Assembly (NCBI GenBank): GCA_050480705.1
Contig: JBJHAX010000007.1
Coordinates: forward strand, 16,119-80,118
Source: JBJHAX01 sp050480705
GTDB lineage: Bacteria; Actinomycetota; Nitriliruptoria; Nitriliruptorales; Nitriliruptoraceae
Reading direction: 5' to 3'
DNA: 64,000 bases
Part shown: positions 1 through 7,664 of the stretch, one piece after another
Position numbering within the stretch: the stretch's first letter is position 1
Layout of the letters: every line of letters begins with the position of its first letter
Position numbers and translations under genes: made by a program
Notes under the pieces: model-generated
Told to the model about the DNA's origin: nothing
The model's database searches: none
Seen by the model: only the letters and a program-made list of their open reading frames with translations

Positions 1-27
1 AGTCCACCTGACGGAGAGCCATCCATC

Positions 28-984
28 GTGCATGTACGAACCCGTCCAGCCTCCCACCGCCCACTGGTGCTCGCGGTCATGTTGCTCGCGACCGCCTGCG
101 CGCAGCCTGACAGCAGCGCGGGAGCCGACGACGAAGCGCTCGCAGTCGCCCCCGCCAGCTTCGACGTCAGTGTGGGCGATGACGTGCGCCTGCTCGCCGG
201 AGTGTTCGCGCCCGACCGGTCACTGCTCGCATTCGGGCAGGTCACCTTCGAGCTCGGCCCGGTGGGAGACGATCCCCAGCAGGTCGCGCTCACTCAGCGG
301 GCCACGGCCTCGTGGCTCGCGGTCCCGGGGGCCGAACCCGAAGGATCGGCTGAGCAGCCACGCTTCCTCGATGGCGAGGCCGGCTCAGGCGTCTACGCAG
401 CCAACGTCGATCTCGATGAACCGGGCACGTGGGTGCTGCAGGTCAGCGCCACGCTCGAGGACGGCAGCGAACGTTCGGGGACGGCGCTGTTCGAAGTGCA
501 GCCCGAACCGCTGGTGCCGACCGTCGGCGACCCCGCGCCCCGAACACCGAACCTGACCATCGCCGACGTTGAAGCGGGTGATGCTCCAGCGCACGCCGTC
601 GACTCGCGCGCACAGGACGGAGCCGAGGTCCCCGACCCTCATCTGCACGACACGCGCATCCCCGACGCGATCGCGGAGCGTCGACCCGTCGTCGTCGCAA
701 TCACGACGCCCGTCTACTGCGTCAGCCGCTTCTGCGGACCAATCACCGAGGTCGTGGCCGATCTCGCCCATGCACACGACGACCGTGCCGCGTTCGTCCA
801 CGTCGAGGTCTGGCACGACTTCGACGAGCAGCAGTTGACCGACGCCGCAGCAGCATGGATCCAGACCGACGTGGGCGGCAACGAACCCTGGGTGTTCGTC
901 GTCGACGCCGACGGAGTGATCACCGCCCGTTGGGACAACGTGCTCGACGTCGACGAGCTCGAGGCAGCGCTCGCGAGCCTCTGA
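28..984 (+). CDS. Secreted lipoprotein with C-terminal thioredoxin-like domain
   Basis: 318 aa from a GTG. The N-terminus is a lipoprotein signal peptide: basic start, hydrophobic stretch, then lipobox LLATAC with Cys24 as the lipidation site. Residues about 40-160 look like a beta-rich extracellular domain. Residues about 195-318 resemble a thioredoxin/SCO1-like fold, with a TPVYCVSRFCGP motif (CxxxxC, not the usual CxxC) and a closing strand-turn WVFVVDADGVITARWDN typical of redoxins. The likely place is the outer face of the membrane, handling thiols or metal, but the substrate is unknown. No partner gene is adjacent. The family assignment is by fold pattern only. The start lies close to the window edge, so an upstream operon partner cannot be excluded. 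Confidence 0.75.
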   Translation: MHVRTRPASHRPLVLAVMLLATACAQPDSSAGADDEALAVAPASFDVSVGDDVRLLAGVFAPDRSLLAFGQVTFELGPVGDDPQQVALTQRATASWLAVPGAEPEGSAEQPRFLDGEAGSGVYAANVDLDEPGTWVLQVSATLEDGSERSGTALFEVQPEPLVPTVGDPAPRTPNLTIADVEAGDAPAHAVDSRAQDGAEVPDPHLHDTRIPDAIAERRPVVVAITTPVYCVSRFCGPITEVVADLAHAHDDRAAFVHVEVWHDFDEQQLTDAAAAWIQTDVGGNEPWVFVVDADGVITARWDNVLDVDELEAALASL

Positions 985-1034
985 CGCCGCCAGCAGCCCG
1001 GGCGCTGGTCGACGGGTACTGCGCGACGCGAATC

Positions 1035-1367
1035 TCAGTCACCGCGCCGACGACGTCTGCGACGTGCGAGCTGCGGCGGGACGAGGGAGACGTCCGGACC
1101 CGCGAGCCGGTCACCACGTGACCCTGCACGCAGCATGCCGGCGAGCGCCGTGCCTGCCACGATGACGACCTCCAGCGCTACCGCCACGAGCACGGCCCAA
1201 CCGACCAGCTCGCCCAACAGGCTGACGCTCACCCCAGTCCCCCGCAGCGAACCAACGACCGGCCACAGCGCGATCGCCGCAGCGACGAGCACGATCCCGA
1301 CGGCACGCAGGCGCCGTGCAGTGCGTGCGAAGTCGACGACGCTCGCCGCATCCCGGTCGTGATCCAT
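1035..1367 (-). CDS. Small two-helix membrane protein
   Basis: 110 aa, starting at the ATG that gives MDHDRDAASV. The open frame extends further upstream, but that extension overlaps the neighbouring gene. Two hydrophobic segments are visible (VGIVLVAAAIALWPVVGS and about 25 residues around LVGWAVLVAVALEVVIV), followed by an Arg-rich cytoplasmic tail ending RRRRRRGD. It sits 7 bp after the stop of the 1375-1746 gene, so the two are probably cotranscribed. No family recognised; function unknown. Confidence 0.6.
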   Translation of the reverse strand: MDHDRDAASVVDFARTARRLRAVGIVLVAAAIALWPVVGSLRGTGVSVSLLGELVGWAVLVAVALEVVIVAGTALAGMLRAGSRGDRLAGPDVSLVPPQLARRRRRRRGD

Positions 1368-1374
1368 CGGTCCT

Positions 1375-1746
1375 CTACAGCTCGTGTGCGCCCAGATCGA
1401 GGCGCAGACCCTGGCGTACGCGTGCGATCTCACCACGCACGGCCTCGGCGTCGGCCGGGATGCGCACGTCGTGCTGTGGATACAACTCGGCGGTCGACGT
1501 GTCAGTGACGCTCAGGCGCCAACCACGCTCCTCGACGTACTCACCGAGCCCGAACACCCAGCTGAGGATCACCGAGTCGCCCTCGGCATCCAAGTGCACG
1601 CTGAACGTCAGGTGACGGTTCGATGCGAGCATCCAGGTGCGGCCTCGCCGCGACGATCCGGCCAGCTGAAAACCGAGCGCGGCGAGGTCACGCTCGAAAG
1701 GTGTACCTGCGTCCGACACCTGACGATCCGTCCACCGTACGCTGGG
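1375..1746 (-). CDS. Hypothetical protein, about 123 aa
   Basis: Soluble protein with alternating beta segments (TWMLASNRHLTFSVHLDAEGDSVILSWVFGLGEYVEERGW) and a C-terminal helix, which suggests a small alpha/beta domain. The frame is open to 1794, but the GTG at 1746 places the start 3 bp from the divergent lipoprotein start at 1750 and avoids overlap, so it is preferred. A GTG at 1716 is also possible. First gene of a two-gene unit with 1035-1367. No recognised family. Confidence 0.55.
   Translation of the reverse strand, partial: PSVRWTDRQVSDAGTPFERDLAALGFQLAGSSRRGRTWMLASNRHLTFSVHLDAEGDSVILSWVFGLGEYVEERGWRLSVTDTSTAELYPQHDVRIPADAEAVRGEIARVRQGLRLDLGAHEL
1738..1743 (+). promoter_or_regulatory. 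Candidate -10 hexamer of a leaderless promoter
   Basis: TACGCT ends 6 nt before the ATG at 1750 and there is no Shine-Dalgarno sequence. Transcription would start at or next to the start codon. Inferred from spacing only. Confidence 0.4.
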
Positions 1747-1749
1747 CAC

Positions 1750-2196
1750 ATGGTCCCGCCACGCCTCCGACGCACTTCTTCGCGCCTGACGCACGCGGTC
1801 GTCGCGAGCGTAGTGGTCGCGATCGCGCTCGCGTGCGCCCCGGCGTCCGACCCGGCGTCAGACGAGATGCTCGATGAGTTGCGTGCCGCGCTCAACGAAT
1901 CCCGCGAGACCCAGCTGGAACTGCGCCAACGTGTCGAGGCCCTGGAAACCCGGGCGACAACAGACGGGGCCGAGGGAATCGCGGCGCTTGATCGCAGGCT
2001 CGACGAACTCGAGGATCTGCTCGCAGACGAGCGTGACGCGCGCCTCGCTTTCGCACCCCGCCTCGAGGATCTCGAACAGGACCTACGGTCCTCGCTCGCC
2101 GACATTCGCGACAGCATCGAGGCATTGCGAGGCCAGATCGCCGACCTCGAGATCCGCTACGAGGTGCTGCAGACGCGCATCGACCGCCTGAGCTGA
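1750..2196 (+). CDS. Coiled-coil lipoprotein
   Basis: 148 aa. The signal peptide ends in a lipobox-like AIALAC (Cys26). Almost all of the mature part is predicted heptad coiled coil rich in Glu/Leu/Arg (ELRQRVEALE, DRRLDELEDLL, LEDLEQDLRSSLADI, QTRIDRLS). It is probably an extracytoplasmic membrane-anchored structural or scaffold protein. The start follows a TACGCT hexamer by 6 nt, with no ribosome binding site, so a leaderless mRNA is likely. It lies 53 bp upstream of the PASTA kinase; whether they are related is unknown. Confidence 0.7.
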   Translation: MVPPRLRRTSSRLTHAVVASVVVAIALACAPASDPASDEMLDELRAALNESRETQLELRQRVEALETRATTDGAEGIAALDRRLDELEDLLADERDARLAFAPRLEDLEQDLRSSLADIRDSIEALRGQIADLEIRYEVLQTRIDRLS

Positions 2197-2236
2197 CACC
2201 CGGTCGTGCCTGACCGACGCGCGAGGCCTGCTGTCG

Positions 2237-2242
2237 TACGAT
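2237..2242 (+). promoter_or_regulatory. Candidate -10 hexamer for the PASTA kinase
   Basis: TACGAT ends 7 nt before the GTG at 2250, with no Shine-Dalgarno sequence between, as expected for a leaderless transcript. Spacing-based inference. Confidence 0.4.
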
Positions 2243-2249
2243 CAGCGAC

Positions 2250-4217
2250 GTGTTCGAGCCACCAAGTCCGACCATCGCGCCCGCCCGCGTCGGGGGCCGC
2301 TACGTGCTGCTCGATGAAGTCGGCCGTGGCGGCATGGCGACGGTGCATCGCGCACACGACGAAGTGCTCGACCGCACCGTTGCCGTCAAGCTGCTCCACG
2401 CCCATCTCGCACGTGACGCGACGTTTCTCGAGCGATTCCGACGCGAAGCACGCGCAGCGGCGGGGTTGACCCACCCCAACGTCGTCGCCGTCTACGACTG
2501 GGGGGAAACCCCACAAGGCGCCTTCCTCGTCCTGCAACTCGTCGAAGGCCCGACGCTGCGCAGCGTCCTGCAGGCACGCGGGCGCCTCGACGCCCGCGAA
2601 GCCGCCGGCGTGCTCGTCCCGGCCGCGCGCGGACTCGGCGCGGCGCATCGCCTCGAACTCGTCCACCGTGACGTCAAGCCCGAGAACCTGCTTCTCGGCG
2701 ACGACGGCACGGTGCGCATCACGGATTTCGGCCTCGCACGCGCAGTGGCGAGTTCATCGAACACCTTCGGCACCGACGTGCTCGTCGGTTCGCCGCACTA
2801 CCTGGCGCCCGAAGCCGTTCGCGGCGAACGCCTCGACCCTCGAGCCGATGTCTACGGGCTCGGCATCGTGCTCTACGAGTGCCTGACCGGCCGCCCACCC
2901 CACGAGGGCGATTCGCCATATGCGACTGCTATGGCGCACGTCGCCGCGTCGGTTCCCCCGCCTTCGGCGTCGGTCGACGACCTCGATCCGGCACTCGATG
3001 AAGTCGTCGCCTGGGCCACCGCGCCGGACGCCGCGCACCGATACCACGACGCCCTGGATTTCGCTCGCGCCTTGACCAACGCCGTGCCTGATGCTTCGGG
3101 CATTGACGCTCTCGTCACGTCGGTCGAGCCGGCCACCACGGTGTTGCGCATGCCTGGCGGCGCACCTGTGCAGGGCGACCTCGCCAACGCCCGAGCGGAC
3201 GAGGCCTCTGACGGGCACACCGACGCCGAACGCGACGAGCCGACGTCGCTTTTGCACGAGCGTTCCCGCGCGGGCGACGAGGACGACACGGACGAGCAGG
3301 TCGCGGCCCGTCCGCACCGCCGACGCTGGCGCCTGCTGCTGGCCGTTCTCCTGCTCGTCGGAGGATCGGCAGCGGGCGGCTACCTGCTTTGGGACCGGGT
3401 CGTCGCACCGGTGCTCGACGTGCCAGCGGTCATCGGTGCGACCGAACAGGATGCCGTCGCGGCATTGAGCGCAGCAGGGTTCGAAGCCACCGTGGCTGAC
3501 GAACCTGCGCATCACGCCGAGATTCCCGTCGGGCACGTCGTCGAACAGGATCCCCAGGGTTCAGCACGCTACGGCAGCCGGGTGCTGCTCGTCCTTTCGG
3601 CGGGACCGCGACAGATCGAACTCGTCGAGTTGTTCGGCCAGAGCGAAGAAGCTGCACGCCAGTGGCTGGTCGACGTCGGCCTGGATGTCGACGTCACACA
3701 GTCCTACGACGACGAGGTACCGGAGGGCATGGTCGTTGCGATGCGGCCCGAAGCCGGCAGCGTCGTCGACGAAGGAACGACCGTCGGCATCGTCTTGAGT
3801 CGGGGGCCGCCCCCGGTCGAGGTACCCGACCTCGACGGGCTGTCGCTCGACGAAGCGGACCAGAAGCTGGCCGATGCCGGACTGTCACTTTCCGTTGGCG
3901 AGCGACGCGAATCCCTCGCGGCTGAGAACACGGTCATCGGCCAGTCTCCCGAGCCCGGTGTCGAACTCGAACGTGGCGGCACCGTCGAGGTCGTCGTCTC
4001 CGACGGACCCCCCGAGGTGGAGGTCCCGTCCGTCCGTGGCGAGAACGTCAGCGACGCGACCGCGCAACTCGATGCCCTCGGCCTCGTCGTCGACGTCGAA
4101 CGGCGCGGCGGAATCGGTGCGTTTCTCAACCCTGGCCGCGTGTTCGACCAGGATCCCGGACCCGGTGCGGTGCGGCGCGCCGGAGAGACCGTGACGCTGT
4201 TCGCCTACGAAGGCTGA
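2250..4217 (+). CDS. pknB: PknB-type Ser/Thr protein kinase with four PASTA repeats
   Basis: 655 aa. The intracellular kinase domain spans residues about 17-275. It has a glycine loop GRGGMATVHRA, ATP-binding Lys47 in VAVKLL, the catalytic HRDVKPEN (Asp141), the metal-binding DFG at 159-161 and APE at 186-188, so it should be active. An acidic, disordered juxtamembrane segment (about 305-355) leads to a basic stop and one transmembrane helix (about 361-381). Four PASTA repeats follow outside the cell (about 388-655). This is the layout of peptidoglycan/lipid II-sensing kinases that control cell-wall synthesis and division. Unlike the classical actinobacterial locus, no pknA, pstP, rodA or pbpA lies beside it, so it may be a second paralogue; the gene symbol is by architecture. 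Confidence 0.93.
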   Translation: MFEPPSPTIAPARVGGRYVLLDEVGRGGMATVHRAHDEVLDRTVAVKLLHAHLARDATFLERFRREARAAAGLTHPNVVAVYDWGETPQGAFLVLQLVEGPTLRSVLQARGRLDAREAAGVLVPAARGLGAAHRLELVHRDVKPENLLLGDDGTVRITDFGLARAVASSSNTFGTDVLVGSPHYLAPEAVRGERLDPRADVYGLGIVLYECLTGRPPHEGDSPYATAMAHVAASVPPPSASVDDLDPALDEVVAWATAPDAAHRYHDALDFARALTNAVPDASGIDALVTSVEPATTVLRMPGGAPVQGDLANARADEASDGHTDAERDEPTSLLHERSRAGDEDDTDEQVAARPHRRRWRLLLAVLLLVGGSAAGGYLLWDRVVAPVLDVPAVIGATEQDAVAALSAAGFEATVADEPAHHAEIPVGHVVEQDPQGSARYGSRVLLVLSAGPRQIELVELFGQSEEAARQWLVDVGLDVDVTQSYDDEVPEGMVVAMRPEAGSVVDEGTTVGIVLSRGPPPVEVPDLDGLSLDEADQKLADAGLSLSVGERRESLAAENTVIGQSPEPGVELERGGTVEVVVSDGPPEVEVPSVRGENVSDATAQLDALGLVVDVERRGGIGAFLNPGRVFDQDPGPGAVRRAGETVTLFAYEG

Positions 4218-4259
4218 ACCCGGAAGGGCCCTGTGCGGCTCCAGAGCTTTCCTGACGCG

Positions 4260-5186
4260 TCAGCCGTTCGCAGCCGGGGAGCGTTGCGCTCGCTCGAACG
4301 CAAGGTCGACATCGTCGCCGATCGCGACGCGGCCGCGCACCTCGAGATCCGAGATCGCCAGGTCCTGACTACTCGCGCCCGGGAACACCTCGAGAATCTC
4401 GAGGCGGATGGACGTGGTGAGGATCGGCTGGGGAAGCTCAATGGCCTGGACGTCACGGCCCTGGTCGAGAAGGTTCAGCACGTAGCTCACGTCACCGTCG
4501 AAGGTCACCAGCACCCGGTGCGCACGTGCCGTCGCGGCGTACGCATCGGCGTCGAGATGGTCGCCGTTGCGGATGAGCAGCATCTCGGCCCAGCCAGGCC
4601 GCGCCAGAAACAGGTCGACCGTCTCACCGATGCCGTGCGGCGCGACGTCTCCGTCAGAGCGCCATGCCGTGTCGGGATCGTCATCGACCATCTGAGCGGG
4701 TGCGAACACCCGGCCATCGGAAGGCCCGGCGTTCGACAACGTCGCGATGTCGCTGAGCTCGAGAACCACCCGCTCTTCGGCGTACATCCCGGGGTCGAGG
4801 ACCGCCGCCGACAGCGCCCGGTCGCTTGTGAACGGCCCCACGCCTGCAAGGGCGAGACCCAGGACGACGATCGCCGTGACGGTCAGTCCCGCGATAACGG
4901 GCAACCACCACTGCCGGAGAGCTCCCGCCACCCCGCCGGCCTGCGGGACGGTCGGCAGTTCGGAAGGCAGGCGTCTGGGCAGCGGCTCGCCAGATTCGAG
5001 ATCGCACCCGCATCCGACACAGATCACGCGCTCGGGGTGATTGCCCAGCCCGCAGACCCTGCAGTTCGGACCGGCTGAATTCGACGCCGGACGAGGCTGC
5101 GGCCCACGTGGGCGTACAGGCTCGATGCGGTCGGTGTCCGTCTCCTCGACGGTGCTCGACGCCCCGCCCGCCGCACGCTGCGTCAC
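4260..5186 (-). CDS. Zinc-ribbon, single-TM protein with extracellular discoidin/NADase-type glycan-binding-like domain
   Basis: 308 aa from a GTG. The N-terminal cytoplasmic part has a zinc ribbon (CRVCGLGNHPERVICVGCGC, about residues 42-62). A Pro/Leu-rich linker follows, then one transmembrane helix (WWLPVIAGLTVTAIVVLGLALA, about 93-115). Residues about 125-290 form a beta-sandwich-like domain with features of the F5/8C (discoidin) or NADase-type glycan-binding fold: DDDPDTAWRS, VDLFLARPGWAEMLLIRNG, IRLEILEVFPG, LAISDLEVRG. Proteins of this kind occur near actinobacterial kinases. The target is unknown. It is convergent with the PASTA kinase, and 159 bp separate it from the divergent aroF leader. 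Confidence 0.7.
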   Translation of the reverse strand: MTQRAAGGASSTVEETDTDRIEPVRPRGPQPRPASNSAGPNCRVCGLGNHPERVICVGCGCDLESGEPLPRRLPSELPTVPQAGGVAGALRQWWLPVIAGLTVTAIVVLGLALAGVGPFTSDRALSAAVLDPGMYAEERVVLELSDIATLSNAGPSDGRVFAPAQMVDDDPDTAWRSDGDVAPHGIGETVDLFLARPGWAEMLLIRNGDHLDADAYAATARAHRVLVTFDGDVSYVLNLLDQGRDVQAIELPQPILTTSIRLEILEVFPGASSQDLAISDLEVRGRVAIGDDVDLAFERAQRSPAANG

Positions 5187-5310
5187 TCGTGTGCTCCCTG
5201 ATCGCCGGGTCGCTCACTCGCGGCAGATTCGAGCACTCGGCGCGAACTGTCGCGACGCGGCCCGCACCCTCCGTCGGACCTACCCGGGTCAGGGTAGACG
5301 CCACGCGCGA

Positions 5311-5338
5311 TGGCACTGCGCCGCAGCGGTGCTAGCAT
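5311..5338 (+). promoter_or_regulatory. Candidate promoter of the aroF leader
   Basis: A -35-like TGGCAC (5311-5316), 16-nt spacer and -10 TAGCAT (5333-5338). The -10 ends 7 nt before the leader-peptide ATG at 5346, so transcription would begin at or beside that ATG and the leader would be translated from a leaderless mRNA. Confidence 0.45.
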
Positions 5339-5345
5339 GCCCGTC

Positions 5346-5432
5346 ATGAGCAACCCCTCCGCCTTCGCGTTTACCGGGACCTGGTACTACCCCACCGGTC
5401 CCGGGACCGAACGCGTCACAGGCACCAGCTGA
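5346..5432 (+). CDS. Aromatic-residue leader peptide upstream of DAHP synthase
   Basis: A 28-aa open frame, too short for usual gene calling. It reads MSNPSAFAFTGTWYYPTG, followed by 10 more residues and a TGA. Five of residues 7-15 are Phe7, Phe9, Trp13, Tyr14 and Tyr15, the three end products of the pathway that DAHP synthase starts. It has no ribosome binding site but a well-placed -10 hexamer, so it is probably leaderless. It ends 19 nt before a strong hairpin (5452-5475) and 96 nt before aroF. By analogy with trp and phe leaders, ribosome stalling at the Phe/Trp/Tyr codons when charged tRNA is scarce would prevent terminator formation. The mechanism is inferred; the sequence and position are directly visible. 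Confidence 0.75.
   Translation: MSNPSAFAFTGTWYYPTGPGTERVTGTS
5396..5409 (+). promoter_or_regulatory. Upstream hairpin / candidate anti-terminator segment
   Basis: The palindrome CGGTCCCGGGACCG lies just 3' of the tandem Tyr codons. It can fold as a 5-bp stem with a CCGG loop. Its GGTCC and CCCGGG parts are also complementary to GGACC and CCCGGG in the left arm of the terminator at 5451-5462. It is thus a natural candidate for the alternative pairing partner in attenuation. No folding calculation was done. Confidence 0.4.
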
Positions 5433-5451
5433 GAAACCACCAAGACGCTCG

Positions 5452-5484
5452 GACCCCGGGGACATCCCCGGGGTCTGTTGGTTT
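5452..5484 (+). terminator. Attenuator terminator in the aroF leader
   Basis: GACCCCGGGGA and TCCCCGGGGTC are perfectly complementary around CA, i.e. a 10-bp stem with a 4-nt loop, followed by TGTTGGTTT. It lies between the leader-peptide stop and the aroF ribosome binding site, where an attenuator is expected. The U tract is short, as is usual in GC-rich genomes. Confidence 0.65.
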
Positions 5485-5528
5485 CGGGGACCGGCGGGAG
5501 ACGGGACGTGACGAGAGAGGACACGACC

Positions 5529-6596
5529 ATGGTCGTGGTTATGCGATCGACCGCTGCCGACGACGACGTCGACAAAGTCGTCAAGGCGATCGCCGAAGTC
5601 GGCGGTGAAGCGTTCGTCTCCCGCGGGCGCAACCAGACGATCATCGGGCTCGTCGGTGATCTGACCCAGTTCGCCGAACTGCCGCTGCATGCGTTCCCCG
5701 GCGTCGAAGACGTCATCCGGGTGAGCAGGCCGTACAAGTTGGTGAGCAACGAGACGCATCCGCGCCCGTCCACCGTGATGGTCGGCGACGCCTCGATTGG
5801 CCGTGACAGCGTGACGCTCATCGCGGGCCCGTGCGCCGTGGAGAGCGAGGAGCAGACGGTCCAGGCCTGCCGCATGGCAAAGGAAGCTGGCGCGACGATC
5901 CTGCGCGGCGGCGCGTACAAGCCGCGCACCTCGCCCTACGCCTTCCAGGGCCTCGGCGAAGCCGGCCTCGACATTCTCCACGACGCTGCACGTGAGCTCG
6001 GTCTGCCGTTCGTGACCGAGGTCGTCACTCCCGCCGATGTGGACACGGTCGCAGCCAAGGCGGACATGCTCCAGATCGGCACACGCAACATGCAGAACTT
6101 CCAGCTTCTCAAGGAAGCTGGCATGTCCGGCCGACCGGTGCTGCTCAAGCGTGGCATGACCGCCACGATCGACGAATGGATCATGGCGGCCGAATACATC
6201 GCCCACACCGGCAACCTGCAGGTGGTGCTGTGCGAGCGCGGCATCCGCACCTACGAGACCTCGACACGCAACACGCTCGATGTGTCCGCGGTTCCTGTTG
6301 CGCAGTCGCTGACCCACCTGCCGGTGATCATCGACCCTTCCCACTCGGGAGGGCGACGCGAGCTCGTCATGTCGCTCATCCGCGCAGGGCTGGCCGTCGG
6401 TGCCGACGGGCTGATCGTCGACGTCCATCCACGGCCTGAGACGGCGCTGTGCGACGGCCCGCAGGCGCTGGTCACCGACGACATGCCGGAGCTTCGCGAA
6501 ACCATCGCGAAGTTCGCGGCTGTGATGGACCGGAGCGTCGTCACGATCGAGCGGGAGCACAGCGACGGCGCATGGGGACGTTCAGCGACCGCGTGA
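5529..6596 (+). CDS. aroF: 3-deoxy-7-phosphoheptulonate (DAHP) synthase, type I-beta with ferredoxin-like regulatory domain
   Basis: 355 aa. It catalyses phosphoenolpyruvate + erythrose 4-phosphate to DAHP, the first step of the shikimate pathway. The ATG at 5529 is preceded by GAGAGG at good spacing; an upstream in-frame ATG at 5478 lies in the attenuator and is rejected. Residues 1-75 are the ferredoxin-like domain known to bind Tyr/Phe in Thermotoga-type enzymes. The (beta/alpha)8 barrel follows with IAGPCAVES, ILRGGAYKPRTSPYAFQG, GTRNMQNF, LLKRGM and DPSHSGG. Control therefore appears two-layered: attenuation by the leader, plus feedback through the N-terminal domain. The 3' end overlaps the convergent threonine aldolase by 15 bp. 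Confidence 0.95.
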   Translation: MVVVMRSTAADDDVDKVVKAIAEVGGEAFVSRGRNQTIIGLVGDLTQFAELPLHAFPGVEDVIRVSRPYKLVSNETHPRPSTVMVGDASIGRDSVTLIAGPCAVESEEQTVQACRMAKEAGATILRGGAYKPRTSPYAFQGLGEAGLDILHDAARELGLPFVTEVVTPADVDTVAAKADMLQIGTRNMQNFQLLKEAGMSGRPVLLKRGMTATIDEWIMAAEYIAHTGNLQVVLCERGIRTYETSTRNTLDVSAVPVAQSLTHLPVIIDPSHSGGRRELVMSLIRAGLAVGADGLIVDVHPRPETALCDGPQALVTDDMPELRETIAKFAAVMDRSVVTIEREHSDGAWGRSATA

Positions 6597-7664
6597 GCTC
6601 GGCGGGTTCTCCTGGGTGGTCGGCGCCGCGGCCGGTGCGAGCGCATCGACGAGAACGCGCGCTGCGCGTTCGCAGTCGCCTCGATCCACGTCGAGATGCG
6701 TGACGAGACGAAGCAACCCGGGTGCGGTCGCCCCCAGAAGGACGCCCTGCTCACGGCAGCGCGCGACGACGTCGACTGCTGGGACACCGAGTGTGTCGAC
6801 GTAGACGATGTTGCTCTCCACCTCGAGCGGCAACACGGTGCCTGGCCGCGCGTCGGCGAGCAGTTGTGCGATCATCCGCGCGTTGTCGTGGTCATCGGCC
6901 AGGCGATCCACGTGGTGGTGCAGCGCGTGCAAACCGGCTGCTGCGATCACACCCGCCTGACGCATCGCCCCTCCGAGGCGCCGCCGCCAGACGCGCGCTT
7001 CGGCGACGAGGGCAGCGTCGCCGACCACCATCGACCCGATCGGCGCCCCGAGGCCCTTCGACAGGCAGAAGCTGAACGCGGTGAACACCTTGCCGTAGTC
7101 GGCCGGGCCGGTGCCTGACGCAACGATCGCGTTCCACAGCCGCGCACCGTCACCGTGCAGCGGAACCCCCCGGTCGTCGGCGAGCGCTCTGAGTGACGCG
7201 ACGGCGTCGACCCCGTTGATCGCACCGCCCCCTCGGTTGGTCGTCTCCTCCACCGAGATCGCCGCAAGCCCCGTATAGGGGAACATGTCCGGACGCAGCG
7301 CGTCAGCGACCGCGTGCGCGTCGAGTCGTCCGCGATCCCCCGGCAGCGTCCGAAACTGCACCTGGGCGATGATGGCGGCGGCACCGATCTCGTAGGCCAC
7401 GACGTGGGCGTCCTGCTCGCACACCACCTCCCCACCCCGCTCGCACAAGGATGCGAGCAGCGTCTGGGTCGCCATGACACCGGAGGGCACCAGCATCGCC
7501 GCGTCACGTTCGAAGCGGCCCGCGACGTAGTCCTCGAGCTCTCTGACCGTCGGGTCCTCGCCGAAGACGTCGTCGCCCACCTCGGCGTCGGCCATGACGC
7601 GACGCATCGCCGGTGTCGGGCGGGTGACGGTGTCCGAGCGCAGGTCGATCGCCGCGGCAGTCAT
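6582..7664 (-). CDS. ltaE: Low-specificity L-threonine aldolase
   Basis: 360 aa, PLP-dependent (fold type I). It cleaves L-threonine/allo-threonine to glycine and acetaldehyde. Evidence: IDLRSDTVTRPTPAMRRVMADAEVGDDVFGEDPTV at the N-terminus, the substrate-pocket HGDGARLWNA, and the Schiff-base lysine in FSFCLSKGLGAPIGS. The frame is open far upstream through the phosphofructokinase region, but the family start is the ATG at 7664, which overlaps the pfkA stop by 4 bp (ATGA). The two genes are therefore translationally coupled. The C-terminal 20 residues are Pro/Ala-rich and not part of the fold. Confidence 0.93.
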   Translation of the reverse strand: MTAAAIDLRSDTVTRPTPAMRRVMADAEVGDDVFGEDPTVRELEDYVAGRFERDAAMLVPSGVMATQTLLASLCERGGEVVCEQDAHVVAYEIGAAAIIAQVQFRTLPGDRGRLDAHAVADALRPDMFPYTGLAAISVEETTNRGGGAINGVDAVASLRALADDRGVPLHGDGARLWNAIVASGTGPADYGKVFTAFSFCLSKGLGAPIGSMVVGDAALVAEARVWRRRLGGAMRQAGVIAAAGLHALHHHVDRLADDHDNARMIAQLLADARPGTVLPLEVESNIVYVDTLGVPAVDVVARCREQGVLLGATAPGLLRLVTHLDVDRGDCERAARVLVDALAPAAAPTTQENPPSSRGR

